A stretch of DNA of 64,000 nucleotides from Nocardioides marinisabuli. GTDB lineage: Bacteria; Actinomycetota; Actinomycetes; Propionibacteriales; Nocardioidaceae. The translations under genes were made by a program, and so were the position numbers. Where the stretch lies: contig NZ_CP059163.1 of assembly GCF_013466785.1 (NCBI RefSeq), forward strand, positions 2,046,001 to 2,110,000, written 5' to 3'. Shown here piece by piece: positions 48,175 to 56,543 of the stretch; within the stretch, counting starts at the first letter, position 1; the number at the start of each line of letters is the position of its first letter. The notes beneath the pieces are model-generated. The model was not told the DNA's origin, searched no databases, and saw only the letters and a program-made list of their open reading frames with translations.

Positions 48175-48966
48175 GTGGTGCTGCTCGCCGCCGACATCGG
48201 CAACGCCCACACCGTCCTGGGGCTCCTCGAGCCGGCGGTCGACGGGCCCGGGCACGACGTGCTGGCGCACTGGCGGGTCGGCACCGACGAGCGGCGTACG
48301 GCCGACGAGTGGGCGGTCCTGCTGCGCGGCCTGCTGGGGCGCCACACCTCCGAGATCGAGGGGCTGGCGGTCTGCTCGACGGTCCCGTCGGTGCTGCACG
48401 AGTGGCGCGACATGCTCGCCTCGCACTTCGACGACGTACCGCGGGTGGTCGTCGAGCCGGGGGTGCGCACCGGCATCCCGGTGCTGATGGACAACCCCCG
48501 CGAGGTCGGCAGCGACCGCATCATCAACGCGCTGGCCGTCGCGACCCTGCACTCCGGCCCCGCGGTGGTCGTCGACTTCGGCGGCACCGCCACCACCTTC
48601 GACGTGGTCAGCGAGAAGGGCCAGTACGTCGGCGGCGCGATCGCCCCCGGCATCGAGATCAGCCTCGAGGCGCTGGGCCGTCGCGGCGCGCAGCTGCGCA
48701 AGGTCGAGCTGGCCCGCCCCCGCTCGGTGATCGCCAAGAACACCGTCGAGGCGCTGCAGTCGGGCATGGTCTTCGGCGCCGCCGCCCAGGTCGAGGGCCT
48801 CGTGCGCCGCATGGTCGGCGAGCTCGGGGTGGACGCCGCCGACGTCACCGTGGTCGCCACCGGCCACCTCGCCCCGCTGGTGCTGGAGGAGTGCTCGGTC
48901 TTCACCGTGCACGACCCCTGGCTGACCCTGCGCGGCCTCGGCCTGGTCTTCGACCGCAACCGCTGA
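48175..48966 (+). CDS. coaX: Type III pantothenate kinase
   Basis: This 263-residue ASKHA-fold kinase phosphorylates pantothenate for CoA. The N-terminal ADIGNAHTVLGL is the phosphate loop, VVDFGGTATTFDVV and GGAIAPGIEIS the other nucleotide motifs. GTG at 48175 (another GTG follows directly) is 4 bases after nadC. With panC and panD it supplies three CoA steps from one strand. Confidence 0.93.
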   Translation: MVLLAADIGNAHTVLGLLEPAVDGPGHDVLAHWRVGTDERRTADEWAVLLRGLLGRHTSEIEGLAVCSTVPSVLHEWRDMLASHFDDVPRVVVEPGVRTGIPVLMDNPREVGSDRIINALAVATLHSGPAVVVDFGGTATTFDVVSEKGQYVGGAIAPGIEISLEALGRRGAQLRKVELARPRSVIAKNTVEALQSGMVFGAAAQVEGLVRRMVGELGVDAADVTVVATGHLAPLVLEECSVFTVHDPWLTLRGLGLVFDRNR

Positions 48967-48984
48967 CCTCCCCGCGCAGCTCTC

Positions 48985-49085
48985 CCGGGTCGTGGTCCGG
49001 GTCGTGGGTCGTGGACGCGCCCTGGCGCGTCCGTGGGCACACGAATAGGGCCACGACCGAAACCACGACCCAAACCACGACCCGG
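48985..49085. repeat. Inverted array of GGGTCGTGG repeats around a hairpin
   Basis: Three copies of GGGTCGTGG or a close variant lie at 48987-49015 and three inverted copies at 49051-49085. The outermost pair, CCGGGTCGTGGT at 48985-48996 and its exact complement at 49074-49085, is a perfect 12-bp inverted repeat. The centre is a hairpin GGACGCGCC/GGCGCGTCC at 49013-49032. It begins about 20 bases after the coaX stop and probably ends that operon's transcription. Confidence 0.8.
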
Positions 49086-49295
49086 TTTATCGGATAGCCG
49101 CGGAGGCTTTTTCCTCGGCAAGGAACATCGGATTCCGGGGCGATTCCCGCATTGCCGGTTAAGAAACTCACGACAATTGTTTGCGCGTTGACGGCAATGG
49201 CATGATGACGAGAGTTCCGGCGCTTTCCCGAGGTATTCCACCGGTGGGCGGTGCCGAATTGACATCCCGTTCCACCGACAGCAAGGAATGAACAA
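49086..49295 (+). promoter_or_regulatory. AT-richer promoter region of lsr2
   Basis: This 210-base stretch is clearly less GC-rich than its surroundings, with runs such as GTTAAGAAACTCACGACAAT. A candidate promoter is TTGTTT (49177-49182), 18 bases, CATGAT (49201-49206); TTGACG (49188-49193) is an alternative -35. A hairpin GAGG-CTTTTT-CCTC lies near 49102-49115. Lsr2 prefers AT-rich DNA, so self-binding here is a reasonable inference. Confidence 0.5.
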
Positions 49296-49640
49296 ATGGC
49301 GCAGAAGGTCCAGATCATCCTCGAGGACGACCTCGACGGCACCGAGGCCTCCGAGACCGTCTCCTTCGCCCTCGACGGCACCTCCTACGAGATCGACCTG
49401 ACCGAGGAGCACGCCGCCGAGATGCGCGACGCGTTCGCCCGCTACGTCGGCCACGCCCGCAAGGTCTCCTCCTCGCGCCGCGGCTCGGGGCGTCGTACGT
49501 CGTCGTCGGGCTCCCCGGCCAACGGTTCCGGCCCGAGCACCAAGGACATCCGCGACTGGGCGCGCGAGCAGGGCATGGAGGTCTCCGAGCGGGGCCGGGT
49601 GAGCAGCGAGGTGCGCGAGGCGTACGACGCCGCGCACTGA
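49296..49640 (+). CDS. lsr2: Lsr2 nucleoid-associated xenogeneic silencer
   Basis: This 114-residue H-NS-like protein binds AT-rich, often horizontally acquired, DNA. The N-terminal dimerisation domain is MAQKVQIILEDDLDGTEASE; a Ser/Arg/Gly linker follows; the C-terminal DNA-binding domain has TKDIRDWAREQGMEVSERGRV with the RGR minor-groove loop. AAGGA lies 6-7 bases before the ATG. In mycobacteria lysS separates it from coaX; here there is only a repeat array and promoter DNA. Confidence 0.96.
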   Translation: MAQKVQIILEDDLDGTEASETVSFALDGTSYEIDLTEEHAAEMRDAFARYVGHARKVSSSRRGSGRRTSSSGSPANGSGPSTKDIRDWAREQGMEVSERGRVSSEVREAYDAAH

Positions 49641-49672
49641 CCGGCTCGACCCGCACCACCCGGAGGCCCGTT

Positions 49673-49719
49673 CGCTGTCAGCGGACGGGTCTTCGGTCGT
49701 GAGGGGGAACGCGTAGGCT
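49673..49719 (+). promoter_or_regulatory. ClgR-like box and -10 element upstream of clpC
   Basis: CGCTGTCAGCG at 49673-49683 is a palindrome that fits the ClgR core CGCYNANRGCG with one difference. The -10 TAGGCT is at 49714-49719, so the box centre is near -48, a usual activator position. ClgR is known to activate clp genes in actinobacteria. The same bases also form a small CCCGT/ACGGG hairpin after lsr2. Confidence 0.45.
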
Positions 49720-49798
49720 GTTCGTGGGGTTGGAACAAGTGTCTCCACCGCTCGAGCATCGGGCGGGGAACCCCCACACAGCTTGAGGAGCGATGCCC

Positions 49799-52366
49799 AT
49801 GTTCGAGCGGTTTACCGACCGAGCCCGCAGGGTGGTCGTGCTGGCCCAGGAAGAGGCCCGCATGCTCTCCCACAACTACATCGGCACCGAGCACATCCTG
49901 CTGGGCCTGATCCACGAGGGCGAGGGCGTGGCCGCGAAGGCGCTGGAGAGCCTCGACATCTCGCTCGAGGCCGTGCGCGCCCAGGTCGAGGAGATCATCG
50001 GCCAGGGCCAGCAGGCGCCCAGCGGCCACATCCCCTTCACCCCGCGCGCCAAGAAGGTGCTCGAGCTCTCGCTGCGCGAGGCGCTCCAGCTCGGCCACTC
50101 CTACATCGGCACCGAGCACATCCTGCTCGGGCTGATCCGCGAGGGCGAGGGCGTGGCCGCGCAGGTGCTGCAGAAGCTCGGCGCCGACCTCAACCGCGTG
50201 CGCCAGCAGGTCATCCAGCTGCTCTCCGGCTTCCAGGGCAAGGAGTCCACGGCCTCGGCCGCGGCCGCGACCTCCGGTGCCGGCGAGGCGCCGTCGTCGT
50301 CGCTGGTGCTCGACCAGTTCGGGCGCAACCTGACCCAGGACGCCCGCGAGGGCAAGCTCGACCCCGTCATCGGGCGCGACCAGGAGATCGAGCGGGTCAT
50401 GCAGATCCTCTCGCGGCGCACGAAGAACAACCCGGTGCTGATCGGCGAGCCGGGCGTCGGCAAGACGACCGTCGTCGAGGGCCTGGCGGCCGACATCGTC
50501 AAGGGCAACGTGCCCGAGACGCTGAAGGACAAGCAGATCTACACCCTCGACCTCGGCGCCCTGGTCGCCGGTTCCCGCTACCGTGGTGACTTCGAGGAGC
50601 GCCTGAAGAAGGTGCTGAAAGAGATCCGCACCCGCGGCGACATCGTGCTGTTCATCGACGAGATCCACACCCTCGTCGGCGCCGGCGCGGCCGAGGGTGC
50701 GATCGACGCCGCCAGCATCCTCAAGCCGATGCTGGCCCGCGGCGAGCTGCAGACCATCGGTGCGACCACGCTCGACGAGTACCGCAAGCACCTCGAGAAG
50801 GACGCCGCGCTCGAGCGCCGCTTCCAGCCGATCCAGGTCGCCGAGCCGTCGATCGCGCACACCATCGAGATGCTCAAGGGCCTGCGCGACCGCTACGAGG
50901 CGCACCACCGGGTCACCATCACCGACGAGGCGCTGGTCTCGGCCGCCACCCTGGCCGACCGCTACATCTCCGACCGGTTCCTGCCCGACAAGGCCATCGA
51001 CCTCATCGACGAGGCCGGCTCGCGCCTGCGCATCCGCCGGATGACCGCGCCCGCCGACCTGCGCGAGTACGACGACAAGATCGACGAGGTGCGCCAGCGC
51101 AAGGAGGGCGCGATCGACGGTCAGGACTTCGAGGCCGCCGCCCGCCTGCGCGACGAGGAGAAGCAGCTCATCCTCAAGAAGGCCGAGCGCGAGAAGCAGT
51201 GGCGCGCCGGTGACATGGACGAGGTCGCCGAGGTCGACGAGGAGCTGATCGCCGAGGTGCTCGCCGTGGCGACCGGCATCCCGATCGTGAAGCTCTCGGA
51301 GGAGGAGTCCTCGCGGCTGCTCAAGATGGAGGACGAGCTGCACAAGCGCGTCATCGGCCAGGACGAGGCCGTCAAGGCCCTCTCCCGCGCCATCCGACGC
51401 ACCCGTGCCGGCCTCAAGGACCCCAAGCGTCCCGGTGGTTCCTTCATCTTCGCCGGCCCCTCGGGTGTCGGTAAGACCTGGCTGTCCAAGACGCTCGCGG
51501 AATTCCTCTTCGGTGACGAGGACTCGCTGATCCAGCTCGACATGAGCGAGTTCTCCGAGAAGCACACCGTGAGCCGTCTGTTCGGTTCTCCTCCGGGTTA
51601 CGTCGGTTACGAAGAGGGTGGCCAGCTCACCGAGAAGGTGCGGCGCAAGCCGTTCTCGGTGGTGCTGTTCGACGAGGTCGAGAAGGCGCACCCCGATATC
51701 TTCAACAGCCTCCTGCAGATCCTCGAGGAAGGCCGTCTGACCGATTCCCAGGGTCGCGTGGTCGACTTCAAGAACACCGTCATCATCATGACCACGAACC
51801 TCGGTACCCGCGACATCGCCAAGTCGGTGCACCTGGGCTTCAACCAGGGCGGCGACGCGGCCGGCTCCTACGAGCTGATGAAGAACAAGGTCCGCGACGA
51901 GCTCAAGCAGCACTTCCGGCCCGAGTTCCTCAACCGTGTCGACGAGACCATCGTCTTCCCGCCGCTCTCGCGCGAGCAGATCATCCACATGGTCGACAAC
52001 ATGGTCGCCTCGGTGGAGCTGCGCCTGCGCGACCGCGACATGGGTCTCGAGCTGACCCAGGCCGCGAAGAACCTGCTCGCCGAGCGGGGCTTCGACCCGG
52101 TCCTGGGTGCGCGACCGCTGCGCCGCACGGTGCAGCGCGAGATCGAGGACACGATGGCCGAGAAGATGCTCTTCGGCGAGGTCGGCCCCGGTCAGATCGT
52201 GCTGGTCGACGTGGAGGGCGAGGGTGCTGCGGCGACCTTCACCTTCACCGGCCAGAAGGTCGCGGCGCTGCCCGACGTCCCGCCGCTCGAGGTGGCGGGT
52301 GCCGTCGAGGGCTCCGAGGACGAGGGCCCGACCGACGTGCCCAAGGGTGGCCCCGCTCCCGAGTGA
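49799..52366 (+). CDS. clpC: Clp protease ATP-binding subunit ClpC
   Basis: This 855-residue AAA+ unfoldase feeds substrates to ClpP. Two Clp_N repeats (about 1-145), Walker A1 GEPGVGKT at 216-223, a UVR-containing middle region (about 420-470) and Walker A2 GPSGVGKT at 553-560 are present. An acidic tail ends the protein. The ATG at 49799 is 8 bases after GAGGAG and gives the universal [11 protein letters not shown] start; the ATG at 49793 is too close to that site. A ClgR-like box lies upstream and a strong terminator downstream. Confidence 0.96.
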   Translation: MFERFTDRARRVVVLAQEEARMLSHNYIGTEHILLGLIHEGEGVAAKALESLDISLEAVRAQVEEIIGQGQQAPSGHIPFTPRAKKVLELSLREALQLGHSYIGTEHILLGLIREGEGVAAQVLQKLGADLNRVRQQVIQLLSGFQGKESTASAAAATSGAGEAPSSSLVLDQFGRNLTQDAREGKLDPVIGRDQEIERVMQILSRRTKNNPVLIGEPGVGKTTVVEGLAADIVKGNVPETLKDKQIYTLDLGALVAGSRYRGDFEERLKKVLKEIRTRGDIVLFIDEIHTLVGAGAAEGAIDAASILKPMLARGELQTIGATTLDEYRKHLEKDAALERRFQPIQVAEPSIAHTIEMLKGLRDRYEAHHRVTITDEALVSAATLADRYISDRFLPDKAIDLIDEAGSRLRIRRMTAPADLREYDDKIDEVRQRKEGAIDGQDFEAAARLRDEEKQLILKKAEREKQWRAGDMDEVAEVDEELIAEVLAVATGIPIVKLSEEESSRLLKMEDELHKRVIGQDEAVKALSRAIRRTRAGLKDPKRPGGSFIFAGPSGVGKTWLSKTLAEFLFGDEDSLIQLDMSEFSEKHTVSRLFGSPPGYVGYEEGGQLTEKVRRKPFSVVLFDEVEKAHPDIFNSLLQILEEGRLTDSQGRVVDFKNTVIIMTTNLGTRDIAKSVHLGFNQGGDAAGSYELMKNKVRDELKQHFRPEFLNRVDETIVFPPLSREQIIHMVDNMVASVELRLRDRDMGLELTQAAKNLLAERGFDPVLGARPLRRTVQREIEDTMAEKMLFGEVGPGQIVLVDVEGEGAAATFTFTGQKVAALPDVPPLEVAGAVEGSEDEGPTDVPKGGPAPE

Positions 52367-52388
52367 GGCGCCTGAGCACAGGCTCGTG

Positions 52389-52424
52389 ACGAGTGCCCCG
52401 GACCGGTCGGTCCGGGGCACTCGT
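52389..52424. terminator. Perfect 16-bp hairpin between clpC and mutY
   Basis: Arms 52389-52404 and 52409-52424 are exact complements (ACGAGTGCCCCGGACC) with a GGTC loop, 22 bases after the clpC stop. mutY is convergent, so it can serve both genes. The plus-strand side has GCGTCT rather than a U-tract. Confidence 0.8.
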
Positions 52425-52430
52425 GCGTCT

Positions 52431-52500
52431 CAGGGCCGCCCAGGGCTGCTCAGGGCTGCTCAGGGCTGCTCAGGGCGGGTCAGGGCCGCTCAGGGCAGTG
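52431..52500. repeat. Seven tandem 10-bp repeats CAGGGCNGCT
   Basis: There are seven uninterrupted 10-bp units, three of them identical CAGGGCTGCT. The last unit and a half overlap the mutY 3' end: the stop codon (52492-52490) and final codons lie in the repeat. One unit is about one helical turn. Confidence 0.9.
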
Positions 52501-53371
52501 CGTACACGTCGGCTGCGACCTGCGCGACGAGACCGTCGGCGACCAGCCCGGCCAGGCAGCGGGTGCGCTGCTCCTCGTCGGGCCACACGGCGTCGAGCGC
52601 CGAGCGGTGCACCGGGGCGTGGCTCTCGCGCAGCACGACCATCAGCCGCCCCCGGCACTGGCGGTCGGTGCCCTCCCAGGCCTGCGCGCGCCGCGGCGGA
52701 CCGTCGTACGCCGGGTGGCCGGCCAGGCGCCAGGCGCACCGGTCGGCGACGGGGCAGGCCGCGCAGCGCGGGCCGGTGGCGGTGCAGACGAGCGCGCCGA
52801 GCTCCATCACCGCGACCGCCCAGGTCGCGGCCGTGGCGTCGTCGGCGGGCAGCAGCAGAGCGGCCGCGTCGCGCTCGGCACGGGTCACCGACCGCGCGGG
52901 CCACTCGACGCCGCCGACGGCGCGGGCCAGCACCCGGCGCACGTTGGTGTCGAGCACGACGTGGCGGCGCCCGAAGGCGAAGCTGGCCACGGCGGCGGCG
53001 GTGTAGTCGCCCACCCCGGGCAGCGCGATGAGGTCGTCGTAGTCGGCCGGCACCTCGCCGTCGTGGTCGGCGACGATCGCGGTCGCGGCGGCGTGCAGGC
53101 GCAGGGCGCGGCGGGGGTAGCCGAGGCGGCCCCAGGCCCGCACCGCCTCCCCGGTCGGTTCGGCCGCCAGGTCGGCCGGCGTGGGCCAGCGCTCGAGCCA
53201 CGCCTCGTGCACCGGCAGCACCCGCTTGACGGGGGTCTGCTGCAGCATCAGCTCGGAGACCAGGACCGACCAGGGCGAGGCCTCCGGCCGACGCCAGGGC
53301 AGGTCGCGCTGGTGCTCGTCGTACCAGTCCAGGACCGGGGTGTGCAGCTCGCTGGTGGCCATCGGGGACAT
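52490..53371 (-). CDS. mutY: A/G-specific adenine glycosylase
   Basis: This 293-residue base-excision enzyme removes adenine opposite 8-oxoguanine. Catalytic Glu40 is in VSELMLQQTPV, the helix-hairpin-helix in LPGVGDYTAAA, Asp141 in LDTNVRRVLAR. The iron-sulfur cysteines C196-x6-C203-x2-C206-x5-C212 are complete. The C-terminal MutT-like domain is short, as in the mycobacterial form. The start is the ATG at 53371; a second ATG 9 bases on is possible. Confidence 0.94.
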   Translation of the reverse strand: MSPMATSELHTPVLDWYDEHQRDLPWRRPEASPWSVLVSELMLQQTPVKRVLPVHEAWLERWPTPADLAAEPTGEAVRAWGRLGYPRRALRLHAAATAIVADHDGEVPADYDDLIALPGVGDYTAAAVASFAFGRRHVVLDTNVRRVLARAVGGVEWPARSVTRAERDAAALLLPADDATAATWAVAVMELGALVCTATGPRCAACPVADRCAWRLAGHPAYDGPPRRAQAWEGTDRQCRGRLMVVLRESHAPVHRSALDAVWPDEEQRTRCLAGLVADGLVAQVAADVYALP

Positions 53372-53434
53372 TCTCGCCGCCGCCGCGGAGCGCCTCGCCG
53401 AGACCCCCGTCGACGCTGGCTAGATTGACGCCCC

Positions 53435-54226
53435 ATGAGCACCATGACCCGGGGACCCCTCGCGCCCGCGGTCTACTGGCGTCGCCGCCTGGTGGTGATG
53501 CTGGTGGCCCTGCTGATCCTCTTCGGTGGAGCCCGTCTCCTCGGCCTGGGTGGCGGCGACGAGGCCGCCGACGAGCAGCTCGTCCAGAGCTCCGCCGAGA
53601 CCGAGGTCGGCGACGAGGGCGAGAGCCAACCCTCCTCGACGCTGCCGACCAGCGACGCGGCCGCGACCAGCGGCGACGGCGCCGGCACCACCGGGGGCAA
53701 GGGCGGCGCCAAGGCGAAGAAGGCGAAGAAGGCGAAGGCGACGGCGCTGCCGGAGCCGGTGGGCACCTGCCTGCCCAGCGACGTGAAGGTGCAGCCGGTG
53801 ATCGACTCGGCCGTCGCCGGTCGCGAGGTCGCGATCACCCTCGAGCTGAGCACCCGCGATGCGGTGGCGTGCACCTGGGAGGTCTCCCCGGGCGACCTGA
53901 CCATGAAGATCACCTCGGGCCCCGACGAGATCTGGACCAGCCGCCAGTGCCCGAAGGCGGTGCCGACCCAGGAGGTCGTGCTGCGCAGCTCGGGCACCAC
54001 GACCGTCGAGGTCGCCTGGAGCTCGCGCCGCTCCGACGACTCCTGCAGCAAGCTGACCGACTGGGCGCTCCCGGGCTTCTACCACGTCACCGCCGCCGCG
54101 CTGGCCGGTGAGCCGCGCGACGTGCAGTTCGAGCTGGTGGCCCCGGTGGCGCCCACGATCACCGCCTCGCCCGAGCCCCAGCCCGACGCCGACGAGAAGA
54201 AGAAGGACAAGAAGGACCGGGACTAG
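53435..54226 (+). CDS. Membrane-anchored extracytoplasmic protein (Rv3587c-like position)
   Basis: This 263-residue protein has one N-terminal membrane segment (VVMLVALLILFGGARLLGL), a Ser/Thr/Gly/Lys-rich linker with a KAKKAKKAKAK stretch, then a compact beta domain with four Cys (GTCLP, VACTWE, SRQCPK, DDSCSK) and a charged tail. Function is unknown. Position next to mutY matches the conserved Rv3587c. TAGATT at 53421-53426 lies 8 bases before the ATG. Its stop shares the tetranucleotide CTAG with the convergent HAD gene. Confidence 0.78.
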   Translation: MSTMTRGPLAPAVYWRRRLVVMLVALLILFGGARLLGLGGGDEAADEQLVQSSAETEVGDEGESQPSSTLPTSDAAATSGDGAGTTGGKGGAKAKKAKKAKATALPEPVGTCLPSDVKVQPVIDSAVAGREVAITLELSTRDAVACTWEVSPGDLTMKITSGPDEIWTSRQCPKAVPTQEVVLRSSGTTTVEVAWSSRRSDDSCSKLTDWALPGFYHVTAAALAGEPRDVQFELVAPVAPTITASPEPQPDADEKKKDKKDRD

Positions 54227-54918
54227 CCCTGCGAGCGCCCCAGCAGCGTCTCGTCGAGGTGCTCGAGCAGGTCGCGCGGGGTGTCGTGGACGCTCGCGGC
54301 CCCGGCCTCGAGGAGCTCGGCGGTGCTGATGCCGCCGGTGTGCATCCCGAGGCAGGCCACCCCGGCGCGCCCCGCCGACTCCACGTCCCACACGGTGTCG
54401 CCGAGCATCACCGCGCGCTGCGGGTCGACGGAGCCCAGCGCCACCTCGACCAGGTCGGGGGCGGGCTTCGACTCGTCGGCGTCGCCGCCGGCGACCCGGT
54501 CGTGCAGCAGGGACGCGCCGCCCTCCACGAGGTCGAGCAGCCGCTCGCTGAGCTCCTTGTCGGCCGAGCTGGCCAGCACCAGCGTGAAGCCGCGGGTGCG
54601 CAGCTCCTCGAGCAGCTCGGCGGCGCCGTCGGTGGCCACGATCTCGTGGAAGCGCTCGTCGAGGCGCTCCTTGTGGCGCGCGCGCACCTCGTCGCCGACG
54701 GCGTTCTCGACGCTCTCCCCGGCCACGGCCGCGACCAGGCGGTCCCCGCCCATGCCGATGGAGCGGTGGATGCGGTGCGAGGCGACGTCGACGCCGACGT
54801 CGCGGAACGCGGCGCGCCAGGCGGTGGTGTGCTGGTAGACCGAGTCGACCAGGGTGCCGTCGAGGTCGAGCAGGACGGTGTCGATGCGGGAGTCGCTGCC
54901 GGCGTCATTCGAGGTCAT
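54223..54918 (-). CDS. HAD family phosphatase
   Basis: This 231-residue hydrolase has motif I LLDLDGTLVDS with the nucleophile Asp, motif II ASSADKEL, the Lys motif SKPAPD and motif IV MLGDTVWDVESA. The cap between I and II fits the phosphoglycolate-phosphatase-like subclass. The ATG at 54918 is preferred to the longer frame from 54957, whose extra residues are Arg-rich and unconserved. The substrate is not known. Confidence 0.85.
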   Translation of the reverse strand: MTSNDAGSDSRIDTVLLDLDGTLVDSVYQHTTAWRAAFRDVGVDVASHRIHRSIGMGGDRLVAAVAGESVENAVGDEVRARHKERLDERFHEIVATDGAAELLEELRTRGFTLVLASSADKELSERLLDLVEGGASLLHDRVAGGDADESKPAPDLVEVALGSVDPQRAVMLGDTVWDVESAGRAGVACLGMHTGGISTAELLEAGAASVHDTPRDLLEHLDETLLGRSQG

Positions 54919-54998
54919 GCGTGCCACCGTCGCACGCCGTCGGGGGAGTGCCTTCACCCCGAGGGGCGTGGGTGCGGCCGGTGGCGGCTCCTAGCGTC

Positions 54999-55016
54999 GT
55001 GGACGTCCACTACTGT
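54999..55016 (+). promoter_or_regulatory. Palindrome GTGGACGTCCAC abutting a -10 element
   Basis: A perfect 12-bp palindrome at 54999-55010 is directly followed by TACTGT (55011-55016), a fair -10 element. A protein bound here would cover the promoter spacer of the small acidic-protein gene at 55045. Confidence 0.45.
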
Positions 55017-55044
55017 CGAGCGACACCGCACCGAGGAGGACCCG

Positions 55045-55329
55045 ATGCCCACCAACAGCAACGGCAACGACGAGCCCGGCCCGAGCGTCAAGGACGACGA
55101 GCTCTACGAGAAGCTGCGCGACGAGGGGAACAGCAAGGAGAAGTCGGCGCGGATCGCCAACGCCGCCGCCTCCTCCTCGCGCTCCGAGGTCGGCAGCCGC
55201 GGCGGGTCGTCGCCGGCGTACGAGGACTGGACCGTCGAGGAGCTGCGCGAGCGCGCCTCCGAGCTGGAGGTCGAGGGCCGGTCGTCGATGACCAAGGACG
55301 AGCTGATCGACGCCCTGCGAGAGCACTGA
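55045..55329 (+). CDS. Small DUF7218 / Rho-N-like (SAP-like) protein
   Basis: This 94-residue acidic, hydrophilic protein has an N-terminal half with VKDDELYEKLRDEGNSKEKS, a stretch common in small actinobacterial proteins of the DUF7218 type. The C-terminal half, DWTVEELRERASELEVEGRS with MTKDELIDALR, matches the Rho N-terminal / SAP-like helical fold that can bind nucleic acid. The ribosome site GAGGAGG is 5 bases before the ATG. A stress or nucleoid role is a guess. Confidence 0.75.
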   Translation: MPTNSNGNDEPGPSVKDDELYEKLRDEGNSKEKSARIANAAASSSRSEVGSRGGSSPAYEDWTVEELRERASELEVEGRSSMTKDELIDALREH

Positions 55330-55341
55330 GGAGCCCCACCC

Positions 55342-55563
55342 GTGACGAACCGCTCTGCCGAGCCCTCCACCGACCTCGAGCCCGCCGACGTCCTCTGGTT
55401 CGTCGTCGCGGTCGGCTTCTACGCGCTGGCCGCGCTCCCCGCGGCGTGGGCCCTCAACGCCATCCTCGACGACGGGCGCGCCGACTACCTGCCGGTCCTG
55501 GTGCTCGTGGTCGTGACCGCGGTCGTGGCCCGGGTCAGCCCCTTCGCGCTGCGCGACCGCTAG
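55342..55563 (+). CDS. Small two-helix membrane protein
   Basis: This 73-residue protein has two membrane segments (VLWFVVAVGFYALAALPAAW and YLPVLVLVVVTAVVARV) and a short charged tail. The GTG start is 12 bases after the previous stop, so the two genes are co-transcribed. It is not a recognised family. Its stop codon overlaps that of the convergent LLM gene in the tetranucleotide CTAG. Confidence 0.65.
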   Translation: MTNRSAEPSTDLEPADVLWFVVAVGFYALAALPAAWALNAILDDGRADYLPVLVLVVVTAVVARVSPFALRDR

Positions 55564-56543
55564 CCGAGCCGGGCCCGGAGCTTCTCCAGCAGCGGCCCGG
55601 CGGCCTCGTCGAGGAAGCGCTGCTGGCCCTCGTCGCCGACCTGGACGAGCGCCACGTCGGTGAAGCCGGCGTCGGCGAAGGCCGAGACCGAGTCGACGAT
55701 CTTGTCGAGGTCGGGGCCGCAGGGGATGTTCTCGGCGACGTCTTCGGGGCGCACGAACTGGGTGGCGCCGGCGAAGCCGGCCGTGGTGGGCAGGTCGGCG
55801 TTGACCTTCCAGCCGCCGGCGAACCAGCGGAACTGCGCGTGCGCCCGCTCACGGGCGGCCGCCTCGTCGGGGTCCCAGCAGATCGGGATCTGCCCGATGG
55901 CCCGGGCGCCGGCGCCGATGCGCGGGGCGCCCTCGACGCCGTTCCACGAGGAGACCAGGTCGGGGTCGGGCTCGACGGCGATCAGGTCGTCGGCCAGCGG
56001 CGCGAAGCGCTCGACACCCTTGTCGCCGGCCACCGCCAGCGCGAGGCGCACCGGCTCGTCGGGCAGGTCCCAGACCCGCGAGGAGTCGACGTCGAAGTGC
56101 TCGCCGCGGTAGGTCACCAGGTCGCCGGCGTGCAGGGCCCGGATGATCTCGACGGCCTCGACCAGCATCTCCTGGCGGGTGTCGACCGCCGGCCAGCCGT
56201 GCCCCACGGTGTGCTCGTTGAGGTTCTCGCCGCTGCCCAGGCCCAGGGTGAAGCGGCCCTCGCTCAGCAGCGCCATGGTCGCCGCCTTCTGGGCCACCAC
56301 GGCCGGGTGGTACCTCATCGTCGGGCAGGTGATGTAGGTCATCAGCTCGACCCGCTCGGTCACCTGGCTGACCGCGCCCAGCACCGACCAGGCGTACGGC
56401 GCGTGGCCCTGCTCGGTGAGCCAGGGGCTGAAGTGGTCGCTGGAGACCTCGAAGTCGAAGCCGACCCGCTCCGCCGCGGCGGCGTACCGCACGAGGTCGC
56501 GGGGGCCGCTCTGCTCGGTCATCAAGGTGTACCCGAATCGCAT
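55560..56543 (-). CDS. LLM class F420-dependent oxidoreductase
   Basis: This 327-residue luciferase-like TIM-barrel protein resembles F420-dependent glucose-6-phosphate dehydrogenase relatives. It has GYTLMTEQ at the start, the SSDHFSPW metal/cofactor stretch, TCPTMRYHPAVVAQ, and LGLGSGENLNEH, the family hallmark. It implies that the host makes F420. The ATG is 7 bases after TAGCGT on its strand, so the transcript is probably leaderless. The substrate is unknown. Confidence 0.88.
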   Translation of the reverse strand: MRFGYTLMTEQSGPRDLVRYAAAAERVGFDFEVSSDHFSPWLTEQGHAPYAWSVLGAVSQVTERVELMTYITCPTMRYHPAVVAQKAATMALLSEGRFTLGLGSGENLNEHTVGHGWPAVDTRQEMLVEAVEIIRALHAGDLVTYRGEHFDVDSSRVWDLPDEPVRLALAVAGDKGVERFAPLADDLIAVEPDPDLVSSWNGVEGAPRIGAGARAIGQIPICWDPDEAAARERAHAQFRWFAGGWKVNADLPTTAGFAGATQFVRPEDVAENIPCGPDLDKIVDSVSAFADAGFTDVALVQVGDEGQQRFLDEAAGPLLEKLRARLG

